A stretch of DNA of 64,000 nt, from positions 124,001 to 188,000 of the forward strand of contig DATKSL010000006.1 of assembly GCA_035531675.1 (NCBI GenBank). The letters are read 5' to 3'. This stretch comes from JAJPIG01 sp035531675 (GTDB lineage Bacteria; Desulfobacterota; Binatia; Binatales; Binataceae). Positions 17,158 through 26,500 of the stretch are shown here, piece after piece. The notes beneath the pieces were generated by a model, which was given only the letters and a program-made list of their open reading frames with translations, was not told where the DNA came from and searched no databases. A program made the translations under genes and the position numbers. Within the stretch, counting starts at the first letter, position 1. Every line of letters starts with the position of its first letter.

Positions 17158-18984
17158 TCACCGGCGGGCCCCGGTCGTAGGCTCGCTCGCGCCGTCGAGC
17201 GCGGCCGCGATCGAATGGCGCGTGGCTTCGAGCGGGTCGGGCAGGGTGGGGCCGATCTTGCGGAAGAATTCACCGGCTGCCGCGATTTCGGCCTTCCATT
17301 CGCCGCCGTCGATGCTGAGGCTGGCGCGCAGGTTGTCCGGCGACAGCTCGAGTCGCTTGAGATCGAGTTCGGCCGGATCGGGTACGATGCCGACCGGCGT
17401 CTCGACGCCACGCGCGCGCCCGGCGGTGCGATTGATTATCCATTGCAGCACGCGCAGGTTCTCGCCGTAACCGGGCCACAGGAAGCGGCCGTCGCCGTCC
17501 TTGCGGAACCAGTTGACCATGAAAATCTTCGGCGGCTTGCGCAGCACCTGGCCCATCTTGAGCCAGTGGGCGAAATAGTCGCCGATGTTGTAGCCGCAAA
17601 ACGGCAGCATCGCCATCGGATCGCGCCGCAGCACGCCCACCTGGCCGACCGCCGCGGCGGTGGTCTCGGAGCCCATGGTGGCGCCCATCAGCACGCCGTG
17701 GGTCCAGTCGCGCGACTCCAGCACCAGCGGTACGGTCGCCGCGCGCCGGCCGCCGAAGACGATGGCCGAAATCGGCACGCCCTGGGAATCCTCGACGTGC
17801 GGCGAGAGCACCGGATTGTTGCGCATCGGGGCGGTGAAGCGGGCATTGGGATGGGCGGCTTTCTCGCCCGAGTTGGGACGCCACGGGCGCCCCTGCCAAT
17901 CGATCAGATCGGCGGGCGGCGGCTGATCGATTCCCTCCCACCACACGTCGCCATCCGCGGTCATCGCGACGTTGGTGAAGATGGTGTTACGCGAGACCAT
18001 CTTCATTGCGTTGTGGTTGGACTTGTCGCTGGTTCCCGGCGCGACCCCGAAGTAGCCGGCCTCGGGATTAACCGCCCACAGGCCGCCGTCCGCGCCGATC
18101 CGCAGCCACGCGATATCGTCGCCGATAGTGTGGACCTTCCAGCCCTTCATCGAGCGCGGCGGCTGCAGCATCGAGAGATTGGTCTTGCCGCAGGCGCTCG
18201 GAAAGGCGGCCGCGATGTAAGTGGTCTCGCCTTGCGGGCTCTCCAGGCCGACGATCATCATGTGCTCGGCGAGCCATTGTTCCTCGCGTGCCAGCCATGA
18301 GGCGATTCGCAGGGCGAAGCATTTCTTGCTGAGCAGCGCGTTGCCGCCATAGCCGCTGCCGGCCGACCAGATGGTGTTGTCCTGCGGAAAATGACAGATC
18401 AGCCGGCGCTCGGGATTGACGTCGAGCGTGCCGTGCAGGCCGCGATTGAAGTCGTCCGAGTCACCCAGCATGTCGAGCGCCACGCTCCCCATGCGGGTCA
18501 TGGTGCCCATGCTGAGGGCGACGTAGATGCTGTCGGTCAGCTCGACGCCGACCTTCGAGAACGGCGAGCCGAGCGGCCCCATCACGTACGGCACCACGTA
18601 CATCGTGCGCCCGCGCATCGAGCCGCCGAGCCATCCGCGCATCCTGGCGTAGGTCTCATCCGGCGCCGTCCAGTTGTTGGTCGGTCCCGCCTCCTGGGGC
18701 GTCGGCGTGCAGACCATCGTGAGCTGCTCGGTACGCGCGACGTCGTTGGGATTCGAGCGATGCAGGTAGCTGCCGGGACGCTTCGACTGATTGAGCGCGA
18801 TCAAGACCCCGGCGTCGACCGCCTCGGCAGTCAGGCGCTGGCGCTCGCCGGGCGAGCCGTCGCACCATACCACGCTATCGGGACAAGTGAGGGTGACGCA
18901 TTCATCGACCCAGCGACGCAACGCGGCACTGCTGGTCGGGACGTTATTGGCAGCAGAATCGACACTCACCGGCAGGCTCCCCAT
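17158..18984 (-). CDS. pckG: Phosphoenolpyruvate carboxykinase (GTP)
   Basis: This 608-residue enzyme converts oxaloacetate plus GTP to PEP, CO2 and GDP, the entry step of gluconeogenesis. The P-loop FPSACGKTNLSM and its hyper-reactive cysteine are typical of the GTP-dependent family. Other family features are the SYLHRSNPNDVARTEQ substrate region, the TIGDDIAWLR metal-binding segment and NWFRKDGDG near the C-terminus. The length matches the family and the protein looks complete. It is a single gene, 91 bp upstream of the M20 peptidase on the same strand. Confidence 0.95.
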   Translation of the reverse strand: MGSLPVSVDSAANNVPTSSAALRRWVDECVTLTCPDSVVWCDGSPGERQRLTAEAVDAGVLIALNQSKRPGSYLHRSNPNDVARTEQLTMVCTPTPQEAGPTNNWTAPDETYARMRGWLGGSMRGRTMYVVPYVMGPLGSPFSKVGVELTDSIYVALSMGTMTRMGSVALDMLGDSDDFNRGLHGTLDVNPERRLICHFPQDNTIWSAGSGYGGNALLSKKCFALRIASWLAREEQWLAEHMMIVGLESPQGETTYIAAAFPSACGKTNLSMLQPPRSMKGWKVHTIGDDIAWLRIGADGGLWAVNPEAGYFGVAPGTSDKSNHNAMKMVSRNTIFTNVAMTADGDVWWEGIDQPPPADLIDWQGRPWRPNSGEKAAHPNARFTAPMRNNPVLSPHVEDSQGVPISAIVFGGRRAATVPLVLESRDWTHGVLMGATMGSETTAAAVGQVGVLRRDPMAMLPFCGYNIGDYFAHWLKMGQVLRKPPKIFMVNWFRKDGDGRFLWPGYGENLRVLQWIINRTAGRARGVETPVGIVPDPAELDLKRLELSPDNLRASLSIDGGEWKAEIAAAGEFFRKIGPTLPDPLEATRHSIAAALDGASEPTTGARR

Positions 18985-19070
18985 GGTTTGAGGTCAAGGC
19001 AATCTGGTTTCCAAAATAGCATGGTCGAATTAGTTCGGCTATGGCGATCGATCATCGGACATTAGGTGCG

Positions 19071-19076
19071 ATTATA
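19071..19076 (-). promoter_or_regulatory. Candidate -10 element upstream of pckG
   Basis: On the minus strand the 110-bp spacer between the dioxygenase beta gene and pckG contains a perfect TATAAT (19076 down to 19071). This is in an AT-richer patch about 90 bp before the pckG start. A matching -35 is not convincing. Confidence 0.3.
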
Positions 19077-19094
19077 TTCCTTCCGCGACGTAGC

Positions 19095-19592
19095 TCACAG
19101 GATGATGCTCAGCTTGCCATGCGGGCGCAGCGACTCGAGGTCGAGGATCGCGCGCCGCTCGCGAATCCTGAGTCCGCCCTCGCGCCGCACCAGCCGGTAT
19201 TCGTAGTGGCCGACATAAATGTCCATGATCTCGTAGCGAATCCGATAAACCGCGAAATTCGCGAACACCCGCAGCTCTTCACCCTCCTGTGACACAAGCT
19301 GGACGTTGGTGACCAGGCGGCGCGTCCGCGAACGCGGATTCTCTGCCCAGGCCGCCTTACCCATCAGTTGCGCCACCCGGGAGCGCAGCCATACCGCGTT
19401 GTCCGCCACCAGCGAGACGACGGCCGCGGGGTCGCCGGTTAAAGCGTCGGGCGCCGGGACGTGATAGCTCACGTCCTCGGTCATCAGCTCGAACCACTCG
19501 TCGAGGCGCCATTCGTCGAGCAGTTGGGCCTCGCGATAGAGGAACTGCTCGACCTCGCGCTGCGCCGCGCCGGTTGGATCGATCACCGTCAC
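19095..19592 (-). CDS. Ring-hydroxylating dioxygenase beta subunit
   Basis: This protein of 165 residues has the SnoaL/NTF2-like fold of the small subunit of Rieske non-haem iron oxygenases. Recognisable family stretches are FLYREAQLLDEWRLDEWFELMTED near the N-terminus and RTRRLVTNVQL followed by YVGHYEYRLVRR. The subunit stabilises the alpha3beta3 oxygenase. A GTG at 19592 overlaps the alpha-subunit stop (GTGA), fixing the start; the open frame further upstream is within the alpha gene. No ferredoxin or reductase gene is nearby. Confidence 0.85.
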   Translation of the reverse strand: MTVIDPTGAAQREVEQFLYREAQLLDEWRLDEWFELMTEDVSYHVPAPDALTGDPAAVVSLVADNAVWLRSRVAQLMGKAAWAENPRSRTRRLVTNVQLVSQEGEELRVFANFAVYRIRYEIMDIYVGHYEYRLVRREGGLRIRERRAILDLESLRPHGKLSIIL

Positions 19593-20920
19593 CGGGATGG
19601 CTCCTGCGGGTTCGATGAAGCGCCAGCGCCGTTGCGATCGCCGTAGTCTTCGCGGCGCCGCCCGGTCATCAGGTCGTGCCATTTGCGCCAGAAGACGCGA
19701 ATCTGCAGCTCGTCGCTGATCCATGGATGCGCGCGCTTCATGCCGCGCGATACGTCGGTCCACTGAACTTCGCGATTGGTCGCGAAGCCGCGCTGGCACG
19801 CCTCCAGCGCTTCGATATCGTCGGGCGTAGCGAAGCCGCCGGGTCCCTGAAAGGCCTGGAAACTGGCCAGCTGCTTGGCCCGCAACTCGGCGCTGTCGGC
19901 CTTGGACTGGATCGACCAGGCGGTGATTTCAACCATGTCCGGGGCCAGCGGATAGGCGGTGCGGATGGTGCGGATACCGTCGATAATCGCCAGGCTGGGG
20001 AACACCAGCATCAGCCCGGCGCCGTCGGCCACCACCGCAGCGCGCTCCGCGCCCAGGCGATTTTCGAGCGCTTGGCGCCGCGCCTTAAGCTCGCTCTCGG
20101 CCGCCTTACCCATCACGTCCAGCCGCGCACTGCTCAACGGATAAAGCACCGCGGCATGACCGTTGCCGAGCGGCCGCGGCTCGTGGCCGGGCGAGCCCGC
20201 GCCGCCGCCAGCCCAGACTTCGGTCGGCGGCTTGACGCCGAAGCGGGACAGGAAGTCGGCGAAGTAGCGATGATGAACGGTGCTCGGATGGTAGCCGTCG
20301 AAACCGTTTTCCATCATCAGCTTCCAGTTCGCGCGCATCGAGTACTGCCGCGAGCCGCCGACGATTTCGAGCCCCTCCAGCGCCGCCTCGTCGAGCAGGT
20401 CGAAATGCGCCCGCGCGCCGGCCAGGTAGTCGGCCAACGGCTCGGCGTGGGGATCGAAATTGACGAAGTAGAAGCCGCGATAGTGATCGACGCACGGCGC
20501 TTCCATCAGCCCGAACTCGGCGCGCGAAAACGCCTCGCTGTAGGCGTCTTCGCCGGGCACGCCGATCAGATGGCCGCGGTTGTCGTAAGTCCATGCGTGG
20601 TAGAAGCAGCGAAAGCTGTTGGCGTTGCCCGCCGGCTCGCGGCATACCAGGGTGCCGCGATGGCGGCAGGAGTTGAGCAGGGCGCGAATCCTGCCATCGC
20701 TGCCGCGCACCATGATTAGCGGGCGCCCGCCGACCCGGCGGCTGCGGAAATCGCCCGGCCGGGGCAGCTCGGATTCATGGCCGGCGTAGAGCCAGCAGCG
20801 ATCGAAAATACGATCGCGTTCGAGCGCGAAAATTTCCGGGTCGGTGAAGACCTGGCGATTGACGCGGAACACTCCGCGCTCGCAATCGTCGACGATCAGA
20901 CCGAGCGGGTCGGTAGGCAT
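19589..20920 (-). CDS. Rieske (2Fe-2S) ring-hydroxylating dioxygenase alpha subunit
   Basis: This 443-residue catalytic subunit has an N-terminal Rieske domain with the cluster motif CRH (about residue 85) and CFYH about 17 residues later. The C-terminal catalytic domain has the mononuclear iron motif GFDGYHPSTVHH (Asp and two His). Such enzymes add O2 to aromatic rings using electrons from separate ferredoxin/reductase partners; the substrate cannot be read from the sequence. The ATG at 20920 is 5 nt after the GST stop, and the beta subunit overlaps the 3' end, so GST-alpha-beta form one operon. Confidence 0.9.
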   Translation of the reverse strand: MPTDPLGLIVDDCERGVFRVNRQVFTDPEIFALERDRIFDRCWLYAGHESELPRPGDFRSRRVGGRPLIMVRGSDGRIRALLNSCRHRGTLVCREPAGNANSFRCFYHAWTYDNRGHLIGVPGEDAYSEAFSRAEFGLMEAPCVDHYRGFYFVNFDPHAEPLADYLAGARAHFDLLDEAALEGLEIVGGSRQYSMRANWKLMMENGFDGYHPSTVHHRYFADFLSRFGVKPPTEVWAGGGAGSPGHEPRPLGNGHAAVLYPLSSARLDVMGKAAESELKARRQALENRLGAERAAVVADGAGLMLVFPSLAIIDGIRTIRTAYPLAPDMVEITAWSIQSKADSAELRAKQLASFQAFQGPGGFATPDDIEALEACQRGFATNREVQWTDVSRGMKRAHPWISDELQIRVFWRKWHDLMTGRRREDYGDRNGAGASSNPQEPSR

Positions 20921-20925
20921 GGCGG

Positions 20926-21744
20926 TCACGCGGCCTCGAGCAGTTTCGCGACCGCCGGCCAACTGGCGGCGCCGATCGATCGCATCGCATCCACCTCGGT
21001 CGGCTCAAGCCAGCGTTCGATAGCGGTGGAAAAATTCGGGCGCGCGCGAATCCGCTCATACCAGGCGGTCACGCGCGGACGCTTGCCGATCCACATCGGG
21101 CCGAGCGCGAGATTGTAGAGCCGATCGATATACGGAGTCAGGCCGAGGTCGGCCAGCGTATATTGATCGCCCAGCAGCCACGGCCCCGCGGCCAGCGCCG
21201 CTTCCATCTCGCCCAGCATCCGGTCGTAGGCCTTGAAGGCGCGCCGGGCGTCGGCCGCCCCGAGTCCCTTGACGATCACGTCGTGCTTGCGCTCGAGCAC
21301 GGTCGGATGGACCGCGCTATGCGCCAGCCGGTCGACCTCTTTGGCTTCCATGGCGAGCAGCTTTTCCGGCGGCAGCTTCATCAGCGTGTAGCGAAAATAG
21401 GTGGTGAAGGTGACGGTGGCGCAGGCCGAGTGGATATCCTCGTCGGGCAGCTTGGTCCAGATTCGCATCTGCGCGCGGCCCAGCGGATCGGCGGGCGCCA
21501 GCGGCGGCTCGCGGAAGACCTCGTCGAGGTACTCGCAAATCACCGTCGATTCGCGAATCACGTGGCCGTCATGGATCAGCGTCGGCACCACCGCGCGAGG
21601 ATTGAGCTTCAGGTAGGCGGGGGTGAACTGCGCGCCGTTCAAGATATCGACGCGATGGTCCTGCCACTCCAGATGTTTTTCCGCCAGCGCCAGCCGGACC
21701 TTCTGCGAGCATACGGAGTTGTCGAAATGGTAAAGCTCAAGCAT
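20926..21744 (-). CDS. Glutathione S-transferase family protein
   Basis: This 272-residue protein has an N-terminal thioredoxin-like domain (LELYHFDNSVCSQKVRLAL). It includes the cis-proline VVPTLI and the ESTVICEYLDE glutathione-binding turn. An all-helical C-terminal domain follows (LLGDQYTLADLGLTPYIDRL). The N-terminal SVCSQK stretch puts Ser/Cys at the active site rather than Tyr. It is the first gene of the dioxygenase operon, which suggests a role in handling reactive aromatic intermediates (inference). A paralogue with the same opening is at 56714. The ATG at 21744 gives the canonical N-terminus. Confidence 0.87.
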   Translation of the reverse strand: MLELYHFDNSVCSQKVRLALAEKHLEWQDHRVDILNGAQFTPAYLKLNPRAVVPTLIHDGHVIRESTVICEYLDEVFREPPLAPADPLGRAQMRIWTKLPDEDIHSACATVTFTTYFRYTLMKLPPEKLLAMEAKEVDRLAHSAVHPTVLERKHDVIVKGLGAADARRAFKAYDRMLGEMEAALAAGPWLLGDQYTLADLGLTPYIDRLYNLALGPMWIGKRPRVTAWYERIRARPNFSTAIERWLEPTEVDAMRSIGAASWPAVAKLLEAA

Positions 21745-21847
21745 CAGGCTCTCCCCAGGGCAGACGATCGCGACTCGCGGGCTTCTGGGCCCGATGTTCG
21801 CGCAATCGGACCGCGCTGTCAAAAACCGCGTGGCGCGGGGCGGCCGG

Positions 21848-22318
21848 CTACTCGATCGTAAGCGGGCTTTCGACGAAATCGGCCGTGGCAGTATCCCAGG
21901 CGAAGGCGGCGGCGCGCGCAAACTTGCCGGCCCGGACCGAGATCACCAGGTAAGCGGTTTCCGGATAATCGGGCGTCCCGGGATCGAACGAGCAGGCCTG
22001 CGCGCGATCGGTCGGCGAGAAGTAGGCGTCGTGATCGGGATGCGAATGATAGACGAAGCGCAGCGCCAGTTTGAGGCGATCGCTGTCCTCGAGCACCGCC
22101 AGATGCTCCCGCGGTTCCATCAGGTAGGCGGTGCGCGCATCGCGCGGGAAGGCGGCCGGGTTCTCGGCGTGCTTGCGATTCTGGATATTGGTGATCGGGC
22201 GGACCTGCTGGCGCGGGCCGTCGCCGATCACGAAGCCGCAGCATTCGTAGGGGAATTCGCGCTCGCTGTGGGCGACGATCGCGTCCATCGCGGCGCGGCT
22301 GATAGTCAGGGTTGGCAT
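21848..22318 (-). CDS. JAMM/MPN+ zinc metalloprotease (Mov34 family)
   Basis: This compact 156-residue protein contains the complete JAMM active site: Glu25 (YECCGF), His91 and His93 in HSHPDHDAYFSPTD, Ser101 and Asp104. Bacterial stand-alone JAMM proteins cleave C-terminal extensions or conjugates from ubiquitin-like sulfur carriers such as ThiS/MoaD-like proteins. No sulfur-carrier, MoeB-like or cysteine synthase gene is adjacent, so the partner is unknown. The ATG at 22318 gives the usual MPTLTISRAAMDAIVAH start. An upstream in-frame region adds residues with no family resemblance. Confidence 0.85.
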   Translation of the reverse strand: MPTLTISRAAMDAIVAHSEREFPYECCGFVIGDGPRQQVRPITNIQNRKHAENPAAFPRDARTAYLMEPREHLAVLEDSDRLKLALRFVYHSHPDHDAYFSPTDRAQACSFDPGTPDYPETAYLVISVRAGKFARAAAFAWDTATADFVESPLTIE

Positions 22319-22374
22319 GGTCGCGTCAGGGCTCCGTGGCCGCATGGTAGCCGATCGCGGGCCGGGCAGCATAC

Positions 22375-22403
22375 TTGCCCGGCTTCGGAGCCGTCTGCTA
22401 GCG
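22375..22403 (+). promoter_or_regulatory. Candidate promoter of tRNA-Glu
   Basis: TTGCCC at 22375-22380 and CTAGCG at 22398-22403 are separated by 17 bp and lie about 45 bp before the tRNA. The TGCTAGC context and the GC-rich stretch after it resemble stable-RNA promoters. The -10 match is weak. Confidence 0.35.
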
Positions 22404-22448
22404 TCGGCGGGTCACGCGCGCGAATCATCGAGCGCGCTTAGCTTCTGA

Positions 22449-22526
22449 GTCCCCGTCGTCTAGCTCGGCCTAGGACACCGGCCTTTCACGTCGGTAACAC
22501 GGGTTCAAATCCCGTCGGGGACGCCA
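22449..22526 (+). tRNA. tRNA-Glu (anticodon UUC)
   Basis: A full cloverleaf can be drawn. The acceptor GTCCCCG (22449-22455) pairs with CGGGGAC (22516-22522). The D-arm is GTCT...GGAC. The anticodon stem CCGGC/GTCGG encloses loop CTTTCAC with anticodon TTC. The T-arm is CGGGTTCAAATCCCG. The 3' CCA is encoded (22524-22526). The gene stands alone. Confidence 0.95.
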
Positions 22527-22636
22527 GACTTTTTCGATCCGCTCGGCGGCCGGCGCCAAACAGGCGCCATTCCAGGGGCTGCTTTTTGCTGCAGGCAAAA
22601 TCCCAATAACCCACAATCCGAGCTGTAGCCTATACT

Positions 22637-22675
22637 GTAACACAACGCTTGACATAATGTCGCACCTGATGTTAC
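22637..22675. promoter_or_regulatory. Dyad operator with overlapping -35 element upstream of higBA
   Basis: Two nested inverted repeats share one centre at base 22656. The inner is GACAT-A-ATGTC (22651-22661); the outer is GTAACA (22637-22642) with TGTTAC (22670-22675). A perfect -35 hexamer TTGACA (22649-22654) overlaps the inner palindrome. The HigA antitoxin usually represses its own promoter from such a site. The -10 element is not clear. Confidence 0.6.
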
Positions 22676-22684
22676 GTTCCGTCA

Positions 22685-22960
22685 GTGATCGGAAGCTTTC
22701 GACATAAAGGGTTGAAGGAGCTTTTCGAGAAGCGGCGCAGCGCGTCCGTCCCATCTACATTACAAGCTCGCTGCGTTCGTCGGCTCGATGCGCTAGACGC
22801 CGCGACAAAACCAACTGACCTAGGTCTTCCAGGCTTCAATTTCCACGAGTTGCGCAGTAACCCGGTCCGTTACAGCATCCACGTCAATGGTCCGTGGTGT
22901 ATTACGTTCGAATGGCAAGGAGGAAATGCGATAAGGATTGATTTGGAACAATACCATTAA
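22685..22960 (+). CDS. higB: HigB-type toxin (RelE/HigB superfamily mRNA interferase)
   Basis: This 91-residue protein has the canonical HigB opening IGSFRHKGLKELFEKR and the core PGFNFHELRSNPVRYSIHVNGPWCITFEW. The C-terminus is AIRIDLEQYH. HigB toxins cleave translated mRNA at the ribosome and are neutralised by HigA. Toxin-first gene order is typical of higBA. The start is GTG at 22685, matching the usual MIxSFRHKGL start. Base composition is lower in GC than the flanking housekeeping genes, consistent with lateral acquisition beside a tRNA gene. Confidence 0.92.
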   Translation: MIGSFRHKGLKELFEKRRSASVPSTLQARCVRRLDALDAATKPTDLGLPGFNFHELRSNPVRYSIHVNGPWCITFEWQGGNAIRIDLEQYH

Positions 22961-22988
22961 TTTCTATTCAATATGTTTAGGTGATGTT

Positions 22989-23309
22989 ATGACTACTGAG
23001 TTTATTATTGACCGTGAGCATATTACCCGCCCCCCGACGCATCCTGGTGCGTTCTTCGCTGAAGATGTTCTGCCGGAACTTGGTCGCCGGACCATCGGCG
23101 AGATCGCGACTCTTCTTGGAGTAAGTCGGCAGACCCTGCATCGTGTGATGGCCGGAGAGACCGCCGTAAGTCCGGATATGGCGGTTCGCCTTGGTAAGTT
23201 GTGCGGTAACGGTCCGGAACTCTGGCTCAATATGCAAGCTCGCTATGACGCGTGGCAGGCCAAACGGCGCCTCGGTAAGCAAATCGAGAAGATTCCGACC
23301 TTGAGGTGA
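22989..23309 (+). CDS. higA: HigA-type antitoxin (XRE-family HTH)
   Basis: This 106-residue protein opens with the HigA-typical RPPTHPGAFFAEDVLPELG. It continues with an XRE helix-turn-helix (IGEIATLLGVSRQTLHRVMAGETAVSPDMAVRLGKL) and ends with the family stretch ELWLNMQARYDAWQA. It binds and inhibits HigB and represses the operon through the dyad at 22637-22675. ATG at 22989 is preferred over upstream in-frame codons, which overlap the higB stop. The 28-nt spacer after higB is AT-rich. Confidence 0.92.
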   Translation: MTTEFIIDREHITRPPTHPGAFFAEDVLPELGRRTIGEIATLLGVSRQTLHRVMAGETAVSPDMAVRLGKLCGNGPELWLNMQARYDAWQAKRRLGKQIEKIPTLR

Positions 23310-23316
23310 GCTTTCG

Positions 23317-23370
23317 TTTCGGCCCGCCGAGAATAAGAGACTCTCGCGAAGCGGCCGCAGTGGGCCGAAA
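23317..23370 (+). terminator. Inverted repeat downstream of higBA
   Basis: TTTCGGCCC (23317-23325) pairs with GGGCCGAAA (23362-23370), a perfect 9-bp stem enclosing a 36-nt segment that can also fold. It lies 8 bp past the higA stop in a convergent spacer. No T run follows. Confidence 0.4.
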
Positions 23371-23495
23371 TGCCCCAGAAATCAGGAGTAGCGAAAATGG
23401 AGTCCGGACAATTCGGCATCCTCCGTGAAATGGTCGACGCGATTTTGCCTCCCGCGATACGGCCCCCACACTCTGCTTAAGATATTACTCCGGAG

Positions 23496-23512
23496 TCACG
23501 ATTTCATCGTGA
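23496..23512 (-). terminator. Hairpin just past the G8 protein gene
   Basis: TCACGAT (23496-23502), loop TTC, and ATCGTGA (23506-23512) form a perfect 7-bp hairpin 8 bp downstream of the minus-strand stop at 23520. There is no strong T tract. A second small dyad (GTGAT/ATCAC) overlaps the stop codon. Confidence 0.35.
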
Positions 23513-23519
23513 TCTGTTA

Positions 23520-26500
23520 TCACTTGAAAGTGCAGTCGCCATTCGAGTTCGTATCGACGTTGTGCGGAAACTGCTGGGTTGCCGGCATCGGAAATTTCGT
23601 CTCAAAACTCGCCCCCGCGTCCTGCATCACAAACGGTTGCACCGATTGACCTTTATGGCCGCCACTCTCGTACCCCAGTTGATTCATATTTGCCGGATAG
23701 GCCTGTGAGTAGTCGGTAGCACCGCCGTAAGGCGTACACGTCGTCGGGCCGTTGGGCGCGTAGCCGCTCTTGGCCTCGATCGTGTACAGCGGGCAGCCGT
23801 CGGCCGGGCACGAATAGAGCGTTTCGCCTTCCGCAGTGTTGAGGCAGGGCGCGGAGGTGCTGCCCGAGCATCCAGGGTTGCCCAGCGGCGAAGCCCCGAT
23901 CGCATTCGCCTCGGTCTGCTGGACCTGGACGAAGAGCAGTCCATTGGTGGCGTCGTAATAGAATTTTGTAGGATCGAGGACCGCGGGCAGCGGATTACCG
24001 CTCGTAACATCGACCGGGGTAAGCGTCTGGACCGGCCCACTGGCGGGAGCCGCGGGACAGGTCGCGAGATTGCTGAGGTTGAAGTTGTCGAGCCCCTGGC
24101 AGGTGGGTAGCTGCATGTAAAAGAAGGGACTCATCAGGGGCAGCGTGCCGCCGGTGTTCGACCATGATTTGCGGCCCAGCATGACCGTAAACGCGCTGGC
24201 GTCAGCAGGAGCGGTGCCGCTTGCCGTTTTGTAACAGATGCCGAGCCTGATTCTGAAGGGATTGGTACTCGAGATCCCGTTGGCTGCCTCCGCGTCGACG
24301 AAGCCCAAATCCATGAAGCCCGGAAAGCCCGCGTTAGACTGCATCGTATAGCCGAGCCCGTTGATAACCTTGGGTTCGTACGCGCCCGTCGAGTTGCGCC
24401 CTTTAAGGCTGATGCAGGAATGGTCGGGGGCGCAGGGGATCAGCTGTTGTTGATTCATCAGCGGACCGCCGAGGTAGTCGACGTCGTATTGCTGCACGCC
24501 GACATAGTCTTTCTGGTCCTTGGTGAAATAGAACTGGTTGAGGTTCGTGTAACTACCGCCCTCCTTGATAGGCGGCGTGAGCGCGTTGACTTCAAGCGTG
24601 GCGTAGTCCTGGGGGCTGATAAGCGAGCTGGCACGGGCCTCGAAGACCTGGTCCTGGGGTCCGGTCGCCTGGCACTCGTCGACTGAATTGGGCGTCCCAA
24701 GGAAGGGCAGGTTGTTGAGCGAGATAGCGGATTTACCGGCGATCATCTGGCCGCTCGAATCCATCACGCAGTAGCCGGTCAGACTGCCGTCGCGATCCTG
24801 GATGACGGTGCCCTTGTCGCCATCGACGAACGGTCCCTGGTTGACCTCCTGCGTATAGACCTGATGACGCAGGTCGACGTTCTCGAAGGTCATGTGTTCG
24901 CTGTACTGGGTCGGGGGGTAGTTGTTGACGTTGGACTGGAACCATCCGAAGGCCGCATCGCCTTCGTAGACAAAGTAATCCGTGGATTTAGCGGTCGAGT
25001 TGTCGGCGTTGGAGCCGGGCATCGAGGCGGTCTTCGAATAATCGCACAGGAACTTCGCGTCATCGCCGGTCAGTTCGCCAGGGATATTTTGCGCGCTGGC
25101 GCACGCCTTGATTTGGTCGCCAGTGGTGCCGATTCCGGCGATATCCTGAACGAAGTTGACCATGCGCACGGTTTCCAGGCGGGCGGGACCATCGTAATAC
25201 ATGTAGCCGTACTCATTCCAGTAGGGTTGCGGGTAGCCGCGGCCGCCGTAATCATCGCCAGCGCATCCGTGTAGTCCGTCGTTGCCCCATGGGCCGGGAG
25301 GAGTTTGCGTGGTCGTCACTGGACACGGGCCCCAGCGCGACGGATTGTTCTGGCTTTCGCCGACCAGGACCGAATTTTCCAGCAGACCCCATTCTCCCGC
25401 CGGCGAGCTTTCCGGTCCGCCACCCGAAACCAGCGAGATGCTCTCGCGATTGGTGGCGAAGCGCGAGTTGTTCACCACGAAATAGTTCGGGCGCATCCAG
25501 GTGCCGAAATAGCGATTGCGGGTCGCGGTGAGACCGTCGAAAGTCGTCAACTGATCGAGGCCGGAAGAATCCTTGGGCTGGATATTGTTCAGGTTGCCGC
25601 TATATCCGCCGCTGAGTCCGTACGAGGCGTCCAGGCCGACGTAACAACCGTGCAGGCGGTTGTTCAAAAAGGTCCCGACCGGTCCGGTCTGGAGCGGGGT
25701 CGCCGGGAGGTACAGGACGCCGTTGCCATTACCCTGGCATCCCGCGATCGAATTCTCCTTCAGGATTGCGCTGATGTTGGTGATATAGAAGCCGGAGACC
25801 GGCGCTTGGGCGTAAACGCCGGTTGCCGGGTCGGTAAACGGGATGTTGTAGCCGTCGTAGCCGTTCTGGATCGCGAGATTGTCGCCGATCCAGAATTGGT
25901 CCAGACGTGCGGCCAGCTGGGCGGCGGTCAGGCCGCACAGGCCGGATGACACCAGCGGCTGATTCGAGGCGCTACAGGTGCTGAATTGGTATTCCATCGC
26001 ACCGACGCCAAGATTGTGATCGAACGTGATTGCGCTGGCGGTGCCGTCGGTCAGGTCGTAAAGATGGCCCACCGTGCGCGCGATTACGTTGCCAGCGATC
26101 TTCAAGCCGTCGGGATGGTTGGCTGCGCCACCGGAGGTGCCGATCGCGATACCGTGATTGTAACTGTGATGGATAGTGTTGAACGCGAGATCGCCGTCCA
26201 ACCAATGATCGGTCGGGGTCGTGGTCTTGCCGGTGATGCTGATTGGATAACTGCCGCTACGGTCCTTGCCGAAGTTCTCGATTTCGACGCCTTCCATCTG
26301 GAATATCGCGCCGTCCGCAACCGTGATCTCGCCGCCCCAATGGAGGTCGACGGAGCCAATATTGGTCCAGGTAACGCCGCCGTCGGTCACGGTCGCATTA
26401 AGCGTACCCGGGAAACTGGGAGGATTTGCGCCCGAGGGTCCATTCACTGTGGTCGCCTGGAACCGGTAGGTGGTTTCCGGCGCTGCGCCGCCGGTCAGTG

